A stretch of 38,278 bases of DNA, taken from NCBI GenBank assembly GCA_028284145.1, contig JANQSH010000058.1, positions 1 through 38,278 of the forward strand, read 5' to 3'. Shown piece after piece: positions 24,696 to 33,260 of this stretch. The notes under the pieces are model-generated. The model saw only the letters and a list, made by a program, of their open reading frames with translations. It was not told the DNA's origin and did not search any database. A program made the position numbers and the translations under genes. Position 1 is the first letter of the stretch, and each line of letters starts with the position of its first letter. This DNA comes from Planctomycetaceae bacterium (GTDB lineage Bacteria; Planctomycetota; Planctomycetia; Planctomycetales; Planctomycetaceae).

Positions 24696-26003
24696 TCAAT
24701 CAAGTGATGTGACGATATCCAGCGCGTATCCCTGTCCACCACCAACGCATAATGACGCCAGCCCGCGTTGCTTGCCCTGTTCTTTCAGCGCTCGCAGCAA
24801 CGTCAGTACGAGTCTGGCCCCGGTTGCTCCGACAGGATGTCCCAAAGCAATCGCACCACCGTTGACGTTCAGTGTCTCGGGGTCAACGTCCCCCATCGCG
24901 GCATCACGCCCAAGTTCGTTCTTACAAAACTCGTCCGACGCCATCGCTTTGAGGCAGGACATCACCTGCACGGCGAAGGCTTCGTTGATTTCGACCAGTT
25001 CGTAATTTTTGAGTAAGCGTCCGGTTTGTTCCAGCAGACGGGAAGTGGCATATACCGGTCCGAGTCCCATCCGACGGGGATCACAACCGGCGATCGCATA
25101 ATCCACAACGTAACCGAGTGGTTCCAGACCCTGCTCTTTGGCGAGGCTGGCGGACATCAACACCATAGCAACCGCGCCATCGGTAATCGGGCAGGCGTTT
25201 CCGGCTGTCACCGTTCCGTTTTTGGGATCGAAGATCGGTTTGAGCCTGGCCAACTTCTCAACCGACTGCCCGGCACGCGGGCCGATGTCTTTTCCGACGT
25301 TGTTTCCTTTCACATCGACAGCGACAATCTCACCGCTGTGAAAACATTGCTCTGCGGCGGCGACCGCCTTGTTGTGACTTTTCGCGGCGAAGGCGTCCTG
25401 TTCTTCCCGGCCGATGCCGAAGTCATTTGCCAGAACTTCCGCCGTTTGCCCCATGTTGAGACCACACGTTGGATCAGTCAGACCGAGTTTCAATCCGGGA
25501 ACCGGTTTGAGCATCGAGGGGCGAAAACCAAACCAGGCCCCCAGACGTTTGCTCATCGATCTGGCCGAGGCAACCTGCAGCAGTAATCTGGTCATGCGGC
25601 GGTCCCACAACAGCGGAACGTTCGACATCGATTCGGTTCCGCCGACGAGAACGACATCACTGCGGCCTTCGTTAATCGCATGCCAGCCGGTGATGATCGC
25701 TTCCATTCCCGACGAACAGTTGCGGTTGACTGTGTGTGCGATCGTATGCTGCGGGATACCAGCCTTGAGCGCAATGACACGGGCGATGTTCGATTTGTCT
25801 GCAGGACTGGCGACGTTGCCGAATACCACCTCGTCGATTTGTTCCGGCTTCAAATTGGCGAGAGAAAGCGCCTCATTTAATGCGGTGATGGCAAGTTCAT
25901 CTGCCGGAACCGGCATCAAGGGACCAAACGCTTTGGCGAACGGCGTGCGAATTCCGCTGACTATGGCCAGAGGCTCCGGGGTTTGTCGTCGTGGGCTCGT
26001 CAT
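24696..26003 (-). CDS. fadI: 3-ketoacyl-CoA thiolase (acetyl-CoA acyltransferase)
   Basis: A 435-residue thiolase that cleaves 3-ketoacyl-CoA to acetyl-CoA in the last beta-oxidation step. The active-site Cys is in VNRNCSSGMEAI, the His in GGAIALGHPVGATGARL, and the second Cys in SLCVGGGQGYALDI. NEAFAVQV is the usual NEAFA motif. An insertion after SMSNVPLLWDRRMTR and the length match FadI rather than FadA. AGGAGG stands eight bases before the ATG. It lies between the acyl-CoA ligase and the hydratase/dehydrogenase, and probably forms a complex with the latter. Confidence 0.92.
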   Translation of the reverse strand: MTSPRRQTPEPLAIVSGIRTPFAKAFGPLMPVPADELAITALNEALSLANLKPEQIDEVVFGNVASPADKSNIARVIALKAGIPQHTIAHTVNRNCSSGMEAIITGWHAINEGRSDVVLVGGTESMSNVPLLWDRRMTRLLLQVASARSMSKRLGAWFGFRPSMLKPVPGLKLGLTDPTCGLNMGQTAEVLANDFGIGREEQDAFAAKSHNKAVAAAEQCFHSGEIVAVDVKGNNVGKDIGPRAGQSVEKLARLKPIFDPKNGTVTAGNACPITDGAVAMVLMSASLAKEQGLEPLGYVVDYAIAGCDPRRMGLGPVYATSRLLEQTGRLLKNYELVEINEAFAVQVMSCLKAMASDEFCKNELGRDAAMGDVDPETLNVNGGAIALGHPVGATGARLVLTLLRALKEQGKQRGLASLCVGGGQGYALDIVTSLD

Positions 26004-26120
26004 CCAGTGTCCTCCTGAAGGCGATGCGAGTAGGCCAGGCCAATGCCGGCAATCTGTTTTCCGTTGTGCAATTTCCTCTTTTTGAATTGCGTATTCCGCC
26101 AGGAACCATTTCTGTTGGAT

Positions 26121-27941
26121 TTATGGTTCCTTCTCTTCGTCAGGAACGTCGAATGGGTCATCCTTCAGATTCGCACGTTCCGTCTTGTGAATTTCGTTTG
26201 CAAGTTCCTGAGCCGTTCCTTTGTCGTAATCGATATCGGGCTGAGTATCCGGATCGCGCAGATGGCGACGCAATACTTTGCCGAGGAAGTTGCGTGGCAA
26301 ATCGCCCTGAACCACTTCAAATTCGCGTGGCCGTTTTGATGCCTGGATATTCTTCCGGCAGAATTCGTCCAGATCTTCGTTGTTGAATTTGTGGCCCGGA
26401 TTCATCACGACCAACGCCTTGACAAGTTGGCCCCGTTGTTTGTCGGGGACTCCGATCACCGCGACATCCTTGACGCCCGGATGCCGTCGGATCACTTCCT
26501 CCACCTCGGCTGGCACCACGTTGAATCCCGAGGTAATGATCAGGTCTTTCTTGCGATCAACGATATGGAAGAATCCATCTTCGTCCTGATACGCCAGGTC
26601 ACCCGTGTAAAGCCAGCCATCCTTCACGACTTTGGCCGTCTCTTCCGGCAGGTTGTAATACCCCATCATGATCTGCGGCCCATGGACGATCAGTTCCCCA
26701 ACAACCCCGATCCCCAATTCCTTCGATCCATCTTCCGGGTCGACAATTTTGGCGTTGGTATCGGGCAAGGGCATGCCAATACTGCCGCGACGGGCCGTGC
26801 CATCCAAAGGACCGACGTGTGTCACCGGGCTTGCTTCGGAAAGCCCATAACCCTCAACACATTCCGCCCCCGAATGGAAAATGAACTCTTCGGCAATTGC
26901 TTTGTCGAGTGTCGCTCCGCCGGAAATCACGTATTGAATGGACGTCAAATCACCCGGGTACTTCTCGACTCGCTCGCTCAATGCAACCAGCATGGCCGGG
27001 ACAGAGTGGAAAACTGTCGGGCAGTGTTCTTCAATCAACTGCACGGTTTTACGAACATTAAAGCGATAATGGATGAGCAACGTCGCTCCCATTGTCACGC
27101 CGGTCATCAGAATGGCCGAAAGGCCATAACAGTGAAAGAACGGCAACACGGCGAGAAACGTATGTTGCGACTGTTCGCGCAAGATCCAGTGGAACTGCTG
27201 CCACGCGTTGGCGACGAGATTGCGGTGCGACAGGACGACCGCCTTGGGATGTCCGGTCGTTCCGCCGGTTGGCAGAATGTATGCCGGTGTTGTCGCCGGA
27301 TCGATCTCCGCCGGTCTGACGATCGGGACATCCGGCCGATTGATTTCATCTTCCAACCAGTGCACATGATGTTCGGTGTCGACCCACCAGCGGCCGGTTT
27401 TCTGTCGGCGGGCAAAGACATAACCAAGTTGCTGCCAGCGGGGCAACCGATCACTCAACGTCACCACCAGAACTTTGTCGGGACAATTTTCACCATCCAG
27501 CACCAGCGGAGCGAGCATGTCCAGTGCGATCACCAACTTGCATTGCGTCGTCTTCAATAACGACTGCACTTCGTCTTCGACCATTAGAGGGTTGATGGCG
27601 ACCGCAATGCCACCAACCATCCAGATGGCATTCAACGAAGAGAGGTATTCCGGGATGTTGGGTAACAGAATGCCAACCCGATCGCCCGGCTCGACGCCAA
27701 ACTTTTTCAGTACGCCGGCGATCAATTCCGTCCGTCGCCACAATTGTGCGTAGGTCGCCATTCGTCCGGAACACTTCCATGCAATACGCTCGGGGAAGTC
27801 TTCACTTGTATGGCGTAGAAGTTTCCAGGCGGGGATGTCCGGATATTCCAGCGAGGCGGGAACACCCTCAGGGTAATTTTTTATCCAGCGGCGTTCTGAA
27901 TCAAAAGGTTGTTCTGTCATTGCCGGCAGCGCAGTACTCAT
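26121..27941 (-). CDS. fadD: Long-chain fatty-acid--CoA ligase
   Basis: A 606-residue AMP-forming ligase that activates fatty acids to acyl-CoA. The ATP-binding P-loop is ILPTGGTTGHPKAVVLSH. The adenylate motif is EGYGLSEASP, the hinge region YTGDLAYQDEDGFFHIVDRKKD, and the late catalytic Lys lies in PRNFLGKVLRR. The ordering and length suit the FadD group. The C-terminal ~40 residues are acidic. AGGAG lies ten bases before the ATG. As the first gene of the minus-strand cluster it should be behind the main promoter; about 630 bp of noncoding DNA precede it. Confidence 0.93.
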   Translation of the reverse strand: MSTALPAMTEQPFDSERRWIKNYPEGVPASLEYPDIPAWKLLRHTSEDFPERIAWKCSGRMATYAQLWRRTELIAGVLKKFGVEPGDRVGILLPNIPEYLSSLNAIWMVGGIAVAINPLMVEDEVQSLLKTTQCKLVIALDMLAPLVLDGENCPDKVLVVTLSDRLPRWQQLGYVFARRQKTGRWWVDTEHHVHWLEDEINRPDVPIVRPAEIDPATTPAYILPTGGTTGHPKAVVLSHRNLVANAWQQFHWILREQSQHTFLAVLPFFHCYGLSAILMTGVTMGATLLIHYRFNVRKTVQLIEEHCPTVFHSVPAMLVALSERVEKYPGDLTSIQYVISGGATLDKAIAEEFIFHSGAECVEGYGLSEASPVTHVGPLDGTARRGSIGMPLPDTNAKIVDPEDGSKELGIGVVGELIVHGPQIMMGYYNLPEETAKVVKDGWLYTGDLAYQDEDGFFHIVDRKKDLIITSGFNVVPAEVEEVIRRHPGVKDVAVIGVPDKQRGQLVKALVVMNPGHKFNNEDLDEFCRKNIQASKRPREFEVVQGDLPRNFLGKVLRRHLRDPDTQPDIDYDKGTAQELANEIHKTERANLKDDPFDVPDEEKEP

Positions 27942-28571
27942 GGAAACCGTCTCCTAATCCTCACCGAAACCCTTCCGTAGGAATCGGTTGCACCTGCGAT
28001 CTCAGAAAGAGAGGACCAGATATGGGATTCAGAACGATTCGCGCACCTGGCAGCTGAGATCCTTCTTTTTCGGAAATGATTCAGGAAAAGTCATTCCGGT
28101 TGGTCGAAGCATTCCTAATTTTTCGGCAAATCGTAATTTAGGTCAATAACAATTACGGACGCAAGCGTATCTTGCTGTTATATTTCAGTTTATATTTTTT
28201 TGATTTGTCCCAAGTTGTTGAAAAGAGACTCAACTGAAGGAGACATTTTGCTGGGGGGAGATGTCGCCTCGTTTTTTTCAACTTCGCAAACCGCCGATTC
28301 CTGCTGTTCCACCTTGAAACCGCCAACCACCTCACAGATGATATTTTGAAATCGAGCAGGACATTTCTGAAAAATGACTCTTCGACTTGTGCTTTCACTC
28401 AGCGAATGCCGATGGCGTCGGAGCGGGGTTTCCTCGAGACGATAGTTCGCTGTTATCTCCGTCTGCCTTCAAACAAATCTCTTTCGATGCGTGCAAACCC
28501 TTAACTCGTGCGGTACACTACAGAGGCAGGATGGAAGAATGCAATTCCTGATCCACCCGCATTGCAATTTC
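27942..28571. other. Noncoding region upstream of the acyl-CoA ligase
   Basis: About 630 bp with a clear AT-rich part near 28140-28210. An 81-codon minus-strand frame (28153-28398) is Lys/Arg-rich with no ribosome-binding site and looks spurious. It should contain the promoter of the fatty-acid cluster. A candidate operator is listed separately at 28071-28098; no other structure is convincing. Confidence 0.5.
28071..28098. promoter_or_regulatory. Imperfect inverted repeat, candidate operator for the fatty-acid cluster
   Basis: CGGAAATGA (28071-28079) and TCATTCCG (28091-28098) are inverted repeats apart from one bulged A, separated by 11 bases, about 130 bp upstream of the ligase start. Fatty-acid degradation genes are commonly controlled by TetR- or GntR-type repressors binding such sites. 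No regulator gene lies in the window, so this is a suggestion only. Confidence 0.25.
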
Positions 28572-28673
28572 TAGAGCGTATTACGCTCCTTCGTGGCGCG
28601 ATGGACGTTTTTCGTCCTGCAAATACAGACTCCCGCGAACGAGAAGCGTCACACGAAAAAGTAAACGGCTCTA
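28572..28673 (+). repeat. Interspersed ~100-bp repeat, copy G
   Basis: It begins TAGAGCGTATTACGCTC and ends AGTAAACGGCTCTA, with perfect TAGAGC/GCTCTA ends. The middle part (CGTTTTTCGTCCTGCAAATA) is altered relative to other copies. It ends about 30 bp before the zinc-ribbon gene. Confidence 0.85.
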
Positions 28674-28704
28674 TTCAGGATGTGCGGGAGAGGTGATAGT
28701 GTCC

Positions 28705-28953
28705 ATGAATGAAACCCTCTGGCTGATGTCTGGATTGAGCGGACTGGTCTTTCTGGCTGTCCTCTTTCTGAAAATGTCAGGCGGGGTTTCTCAGGTTTCG
28801 TTACTGCGATGCCTGACATGCGGACATGTGGGAAAGTCGAAAACAACTGGCATGATGCGCGTGTTGCTGACATCTTCGGGTAAACAGACGCTCGGTACAT
28901 GCCAGAAATGTGGTGGTGAAATCCTCGCGTTTTACGGCAATCAGGCAGATTGA
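28705..28953 (+). CDS. Small membrane-anchored zinc-ribbon protein
   Basis: An 82-residue protein I cannot name. One transmembrane helix (WLMSGLSGLVFLAVLFL) is followed by a zinc ribbon with two knuckles, CLTCGH and CQKCGG, spaced about 28 residues apart. This is typical of a metal-binding beta-ribbon rather than a DNA-binding finger. GGGAGAGG (28686-28693) is the ribosome-binding site. The ATG at 28705 is taken, but in-frame GTG codons at 28693 and 28699 are possible alternatives. The gene stands alone between repeat copy G and metX. Confidence 0.7.
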   Translation: MNETLWLMSGLSGLVFLAVLFLKMSGGVSQVSLLRCLTCGHVGKSKTTGMMRVLLTSSGKQTLGTCQKCGGEILAFYGNQAD

Positions 28954-29091
28954 CGTCCTTTTGCCAGCTCCGCTCGACGCGCTCCGTTTTGTCGATTGAT
29001 CAGCTTGTGTTGTGATGTTGTTTTTTTGCTTCATGAGGACGTTCACAACGTGCGGATCGATCAGTTCAATTCCCATACTCCGAGTCAATCC

Positions 29092-29120
29092 TCGATTTGC
29101 CCCGCGCACCAGCGTATAAT
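29092..29120 (+). promoter_or_regulatory. Promoter of metX
   Basis: A perfect -10 box TATAAT (29115-29120) is preceded 17 bases upstream by TCGATT, a weak -35. Transcription would start near 29127, leaving about a 40-base leader before the ATG at 29169. This rules out translation from in-frame starts upstream of 29115. No S-adenosylmethionine riboswitch would fit in so short a leader. Confidence 0.55.
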
Positions 29121-29168
29121 CGGGACTTGTCAGAAAATCCCTCCGCCAACGAACGACAAGCGACCGAA

Positions 29169-30380
29169 ATGGCCAGCGAGATTATCGAGACGACACCATC
29201 GGGAGAAAACTCCGTCGGGATTGTCGAAACCCAATTTGCCACACTCTTTGAACCGCCACACGAACTGGTGACGTCCGGCGGGAAAACTCTCGGTCCAATC
29301 ACCGTTGCCTACGAGACGTATGGCGAACTCTCTCCCGAAAAAGACAACGCCATTTTCATCTGCCATGCTCTGACTGGCGATGCTCATGCCGCTGGCATTC
29401 ATTCTGACGAAGACACGAAGCCGGGCTGGTGGGATGATTTCGTCGGCCCAGGTAAGGGACTGGATACCGACCGTCACTTTGTTATCTGCGCCAATGTGCT
29501 GGGAGGATGTCAGGGGACGACTGGCCCCAGCAGCATCGACCCGGTAACCGGCGAGCGATATTGCCTTTCGTTTCCCGTTGTGACCGTCGGCGATATCGTC
29601 GAAGTCCACTACGCGCTCGCCCGGCATCTGGGTGTGGAAAAATTGCTGGCGGCAGTTGGGGGAAGTCTGGGTGGATTTCAGGTGTTGGAATGGGCGGCAC
29701 GCTATCCCGATTCCATTAACGCCGCTGTTGTGCTGGCATCAGCCGCGAATCTCTCCGCTCAGGGGATTGCATTTAACACAGTAGGTCGCCGCGCGATTCT
29801 GGCCGACCCGAATTTTCATGACGGAAAATACCACGAACATGCGGAGGGGCCACGCTATGGTCTCTCGCTGGCCCGCATGTTGGCGCACATCACCTATCTT
29901 TCCGAGGATTCGATCGAACAGAAATTCGGCCGTCGATTGCAGCACAGTGACAAACTGGCCTACGACCTGCTGCGAGAAACAGAATTCCAGATCGAAAGTT
30001 ATCTGCACTATCAGGGAAAGCGTTTCGTGGAACGTTTCGATGCCAACAGTTATCTCTACCTGACCAAGGCGATGGACTATTTTCATCTGGAGGACAAATA
30101 TGGGTCGATTGCCAAGGCTTTTCGAAATACCGATATTCGGTTTCTGGTTGTTTCTTACAGTACAGACTGGTTGTTCCCGACAAGTCAGAGCCGGGAAATT
30201 GTCGGCGCCTTGATTGAAACGGGAAAGCACGTCACCTGCACCGAATATGATGCGCCATTCGGACACGATTCCTTTCTGATTGACCTGGAACCATTGAGCA
30301 GACTCCTGCATCCCTTTCTGGAGCAGGCCCAGCATTTGCGAAGTTCGGGGGAGAAGACAACGTCCAGGAATAAGAAATAG
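29169..30380 (+). CDS. metX: Homoserine O-acetyltransferase
   Basis: A 403-residue alpha/beta-hydrolase that acylates homoserine, the committed step to methionine. Family features are FICHALTGDAHAAG, the W-W-D-F-V-G-P-G-K region (PGWWDDFVGPGKGLDTD), and ANVLGGCQGTTGPSS. The nucleophile elbow is VGGSLGG (Ser166), and the rest of the triad is Asp333 in STDWLFP and His366 in GHDSFL. Whether the donor is acetyl- or succinyl-CoA cannot be decided by eye; the family name is kept. The start at 29169 agrees with the promoter at 29092-29120. The stop codon TAG forms the first three bases of repeat copy H. metW follows 125 bp downstream, the usual metXW pairing. Confidence 0.93.
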   Translation: MASEIIETTPSGENSVGIVETQFATLFEPPHELVTSGGKTLGPITVAYETYGELSPEKDNAIFICHALTGDAHAAGIHSDEDTKPGWWDDFVGPGKGLDTDRHFVICANVLGGCQGTTGPSSIDPVTGERYCLSFPVVTVGDIVEVHYALARHLGVEKLLAAVGGSLGGFQVLEWAARYPDSINAAVVLASAANLSAQGIAFNTVGRRAILADPNFHDGKYHEHAEGPRYGLSLARMLAHITYLSEDSIEQKFGRRLQHSDKLAYDLLRETEFQIESYLHYQGKRFVERFDANSYLYLTKAMDYFHLEDKYGSIAKAFRNTDIRFLVVSYSTDWLFPTSQSREIVGALIETGKHVTCTEYDAPFGHDSFLIDLEPLSRLLHPFLEQAQHLRSSGEKTTSRNKK

Positions 30381-30480
30381 AGCGTATTACGCTTTCTTGT
30401 GATCGCGAAGAATACCTCTCAACCTGCCATCACAGACTCCCACAAGCCAGAGGTGTCACACGAAAAGGTAAACTACCCTG
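30378..30480 (+). repeat. Interspersed ~100-bp repeat, copy H, between metX and metW
   Basis: It begins TAGAGCGTATTACGC, overlapping the metX stop codon, and ends GTCACACGAAAAGGTAAAC followed by a diverged terminus (TACCCTG). The middle (GATCGCGAAGAATACCTC) is the most altered part. It fills most of the metX-metW gap, so it is transcribed if the two genes form one operon. Confidence 0.85.
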
Positions 30481-30505
30481 GAAGAACTAAGAACGCGATC
30501 TCCTT

Positions 30506-31192
30506 ATGGCCAAGACGACCACAAATCGATATCGATACCACATTCCCGATCCCACTGAGGTGATTACGGACGAAATCATCCTGCAGCATATCGAAGCGGG
30601 CAGCAAAGTCGTCGACCTCGGCTGTGGCGATGGGCGTCTACTTTCTTTGTTGCGGGATGAGCATGACTGCGAAGTGCTGGGGGTGGAGCTGGATCAGGAA
30701 AGCATTTTTGCCGCTGTGTCACGTGGCGTCTCGGTGGTTCGTGATGACCTCGATCAGGGAATCCCGACCATTCCCAGCGGCGCATTTGATTACGCTGTTC
30801 TCAGCCAGACGCTGCAGCAGGTTCGCAATACGACGCGAGTTTTGCGGGAAATGCTACGCATCGCGCGTCGCGCACTGGTCGTGCTGCCCAATTATGGCAA
30901 CTGGAAAGTACGAGTACAGGTTGCGCTGCATGGTCGCGCGCCGGTGACTGAGGCTTTGCCATACGAATGGTTCGATACGCCAAATGTGCACTGGATGTCG
31001 TTGCGGGATTTTCGCGATCTGGTCGACCGAATGGGGATACGGATTGTGAAAGAACTTCCGATCATCGGCAAAAAGGCCGTCGGTCGCGCCTGGGCAGCCA
31101 ACTTTCGTGCCGACAACGCACTGTATGTTCTTGAATCCGCAAACAGCGAAACCACCGACTCAAAAAACGTTGGACAACCAACACACGATTGA
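30506..31192 (+). CDS. metW: Methionine biosynthesis protein MetW
   Basis: A 228-residue Rossmann-fold, methyltransferase-like protein that works with MetX. The SAM-binding motif I is VVDLGCGDGRLLSLL, followed by GVELDQESIFAAVSRGVSVVRDDLDQGI and YAVLSQTLQQVRN. The family-typical NYGNWKVRVQVALHGRAPVT and LPYEWFDTPNVHWMS complete the match. The last ~15 residues are a polar tail. In other bacteria MetW is needed for full homoserine acyltransferase activity. The next gene starts seven bases after its stop, so the ExbB-like gene may share its transcript. Confidence 0.93.
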   Translation: MAKTTTNRYRYHIPDPTEVITDEIILQHIEAGSKVVDLGCGDGRLLSLLRDEHDCEVLGVELDQESIFAAVSRGVSVVRDDLDQGIPTIPSGAFDYAVLSQTLQQVRNTTRVLREMLRIARRALVVLPNYGNWKVRVQVALHGRAPVTEALPYEWFDTPNVHWMSLRDFRDLVDRMGIRIVKELPIIGKKAVGRAWAANFRADNALYVLESANSETTDSKNVGQPTHD

Positions 31193-31199
31193 CTGACAC

Positions 31200-31922
31200 A
31201 TGATTGATCAACTTTCCGGACTTTCCACTTATGTCATTGGGACAGCCTTCGTGCTGCATGCGATCGCATTTTACGCACTCTGGATGTGGTGTCGCCGCGA
31301 TCTGCAGGGAATCGCCTCCTCGCTGGACGACTTTACGCGCGAGTTGCGCCATCGCAGTGTACTCGACACGATGGCTCACCTCTCCGACCAGATCGTCGCT
31401 TTTCTGGCGGATGTCAACGAGGTGCTTGACGACGAAACGCGGCACGCCGAACGGAACTCACTTCTGCAACGGATCAATTACCTTGACGAGAGGCGGCGGT
31501 ATCTGCAGTCACTGGCATTCGAGACGAGTTACAACATCTGCCGGACGATGATCGAAGCGTATCCGTTAGCTGGTGTGCTGGGGACGATTCTGGCGATTGG
31601 GGCGGCATTGAACAACCCCGCTCCCACGGAGGCGTTGACCGGTGTCGGGGCTATTGTGGATCGTTTTGGCGATGCCATCTGGTCAACGTTCGCGGGCTTG
31701 GCAGCGGCGATTCTGCTGATGTTCATGAACAGTTTGCTGGAACCACGATTTCAACGATTGGCCGAGAATCGGGAACAGGTTCGCGAGATGGTTGCCCGCA
31801 CGAAACGGGAATTGGCACTGGTGACAAGCGAGACGCCGACGCGCGAATCGCGTCCGATGACCGGAAGTCGTTCGATTTATGAGTTGGAAAATGAAGCCTC
31901 CGCAGACGAGGAGATCTCATGA
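31200..31922 (+). CDS. MotA/TolQ/ExbB-type proton-channel family protein
   Basis: A 240-residue inner-membrane protein with three hydrophobic segments arranged as in TolQ/ExbB. The N-terminal helix is YVIGTAFVLHAIAFYALWMW. A cytoplasmic helical stretch of ~90 residues follows. The conserved pair is PLAGVLGTILAIGAAL and DAIWSTFAGLAAAILLMF. These correspond to the GLLGTV...ALxTTxxGL signature of the family, whose members use ion flow to drive a periplasmic partner. The C-terminal ~60 residues are charged and cytoplasmic. It starts seven bases after metW and overlaps the next gene by ATGA, so it is translationally coupled to the ExbD-like protein. Confidence 0.82.
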   Translation: MIDQLSGLSTYVIGTAFVLHAIAFYALWMWCRRDLQGIASSLDDFTRELRHRSVLDTMAHLSDQIVAFLADVNEVLDDETRHAERNSLLQRINYLDERRRYLQSLAFETSYNICRTMIEAYPLAGVLGTILAIGAALNNPAPTEALTGVGAIVDRFGDAIWSTFAGLAAAILLMFMNSLLEPRFQRLAENREQVREMVARTKRELALVTSETPTRESRPMTGSRSIYELENEASADEEIS

Positions 31923-33214
31923 AATTTCGCCGCCGACTCGCCTTTCAGCTCACTCCGCTGCTCGATCTGCTGCTGATCGTTATCTTTGCGCAATTTCTGG
32001 AGGTTCAGGCGACTTCGGAAGTGGTCGCGATTGAGAAGAAAAAAGCCGTGGCGGACATGGCAACGGCGGTTGAGAAACGCGAATTCGCCGAGGACCGGTT
32101 GCAACAGTTCCACGATGAATTGAAGCGACTCAAGCAACGCCTGCGTGAGACCGAGATTACGTTAAACCTGCAGCGACAACAACAAACCGAAACCGAAACG
32201 CTGTTTTTGCAATTGACGGAGGATCAACAAGCGACCCTGAAAACGTTGCGTGAGCGGGATACGAAGATCACTCAGTTGCAATCGGTGCTGAATCAGGTGC
32301 ACAATCGCGAAGGTCGAATGAGCGAAATGATGTCGGAATTGTTTCAGGTGCCGCCATCGCTCATCGAGGAAATCGTCAAGCCGCGCGACTCGGCTCTGGT
32401 CCCCCGTTCGGAGGAGGAAGAATCGCGATTGAAAGCGCGATTTGCCTCTTTCGCAGAGGCGAACAGCCGTGAGATTCTGCTGCAATTGCTCGCCTTTGAT
32501 GAGTTGCAGAAACGGGCCGATATATGGGAAATCCACCTGGATGGCAAAGGGACGTCGACACTGGGAATCAGCAAACAGGATTTTGAATTTCGAGCCGCGA
32601 CCGCCACGGAATTTCAGGCGAAATTGTTTGAGCGTTACAAGGTGCTGCCCCAACCCAAGGCACTGGTGATCATCATGCTGTCGTTCGCTGACGATGTGCG
32701 TGTTGGTGCGCTCAAGGCCGCGCTGGAAGGCCTGCCATTGGCGGCGGAACGAATGACGGCGGACAGCGATGGACGAACGCGGTTCGAGTATACCGTTGTC
32801 GGGTTTTATGATCGGGCACCGCGATCAAAACCGACCGAACCAGCTGGTCCGGGACCGCAGAACCCAATACCCGAAAGCTCCGATGACGGAACAACCAACC
32901 CGCCAGAGAAGGGAACCGAACCAGAGATTGAAACCGAAATAGACACAGAGAAGCCGAACACGGAAAAGGGTGATCGTGAAGAGTCGGAGACGGTCAATCC
33001 CAGCGATGGCAAGACGCCGGAAAAGGATCACACCAACACTGAAGGAGTCGACGGCGATTCATCTGAACAGCCGGATGATGGGCCTTCACCTTTGAAAACG
33101 ACCGGGAATTCTGAGGGCGGCGTGACGTCTGGAGCAGAAACGGGTACGCTACCAACGGAAGATTCAGCGGGGGATGGCACACCGCCTGAGTCGCCTGCTG
33201 TTCCAGGTCCATAA
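31919..33214 (+). CDS. ExbD/TolR-like protein with coiled coil and long acidic tail
   Basis: A 431-residue protein. The N-terminus MKFRRRLAFQLTPLLDLLLI is the ExbD/TolR signature: short basic cytoplasmic end, then one membrane helix with a conserved Asp (Asp16) that in ExbD/TolR is the proton-carrying residue. Unlike ordinary ExbD (~140 residues), a coiled coil follows (~40-130), then a folded region (~150-300) and an Asp/Glu/Pro-rich low-complexity tail of ~125 residues. The size and coil suggest a specialised motor partner, perhaps reaching through the periplasm. It overlaps the ExbB-like gene by four bases and is followed 46 bp later by a third membrane protein. Confidence 0.78.
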   Translation: MKFRRRLAFQLTPLLDLLLIVIFAQFLEVQATSEVVAIEKKKAVADMATAVEKREFAEDRLQQFHDELKRLKQRLRETEITLNLQRQQQTETETLFLQLTEDQQATLKTLRERDTKITQLQSVLNQVHNREGRMSEMMSELFQVPPSLIEEIVKPRDSALVPRSEEEESRLKARFASFAEANSREILLQLLAFDELQKRADIWEIHLDGKGTSTLGISKQDFEFRAATATEFQAKLFERYKVLPQPKALVIIMLSFADDVRVGALKAALEGLPLAAERMTADSDGRTRFEYTVVGFYDRAPRSKPTEPAGPGPQNPIPESSDDGTTNPPEKGTEPEIETEIDTEKPNTEKGDREESETVNPSDGKTPEKDHTNTEGVDGDSSEQPDDGPSPLKTTGNSEGGVTSGAETGTLPTEDSAGDGTPPESPAVPGP

Positions 33215-33260
33215 AGCCAACGATTCATCTGGTGAAACAACGAGTACAAAAGGTAAAGCG

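Noticed and set aside
26391..27560. 389-codon plus-strand frame opposite the acyl-CoA ligase
   Set aside because: It is a complete overlap with a strongly conserved enzyme gene; no independent evidence of coding.
28153..28398. 81-codon minus-strand frame upstream of the acyl-CoA ligase
   Set aside because: Lys/Arg/Ser-rich, lies in AT-rich DNA, and has no ribosome-binding site.
29121..29168. SAM riboswitch ahead of metX
   Set aside because: The leader between the predicted transcription start and the ATG is only about 40 bases, too short for any known SAM-binding aptamer with an expression platform.
1813..30480. The nine-copy repeat as ordinary transcription terminators
   Set aside because: Orientation does not follow the direction of the adjacent genes, several copies lie upstream of genes, and no consistent T tract follows the hairpins.
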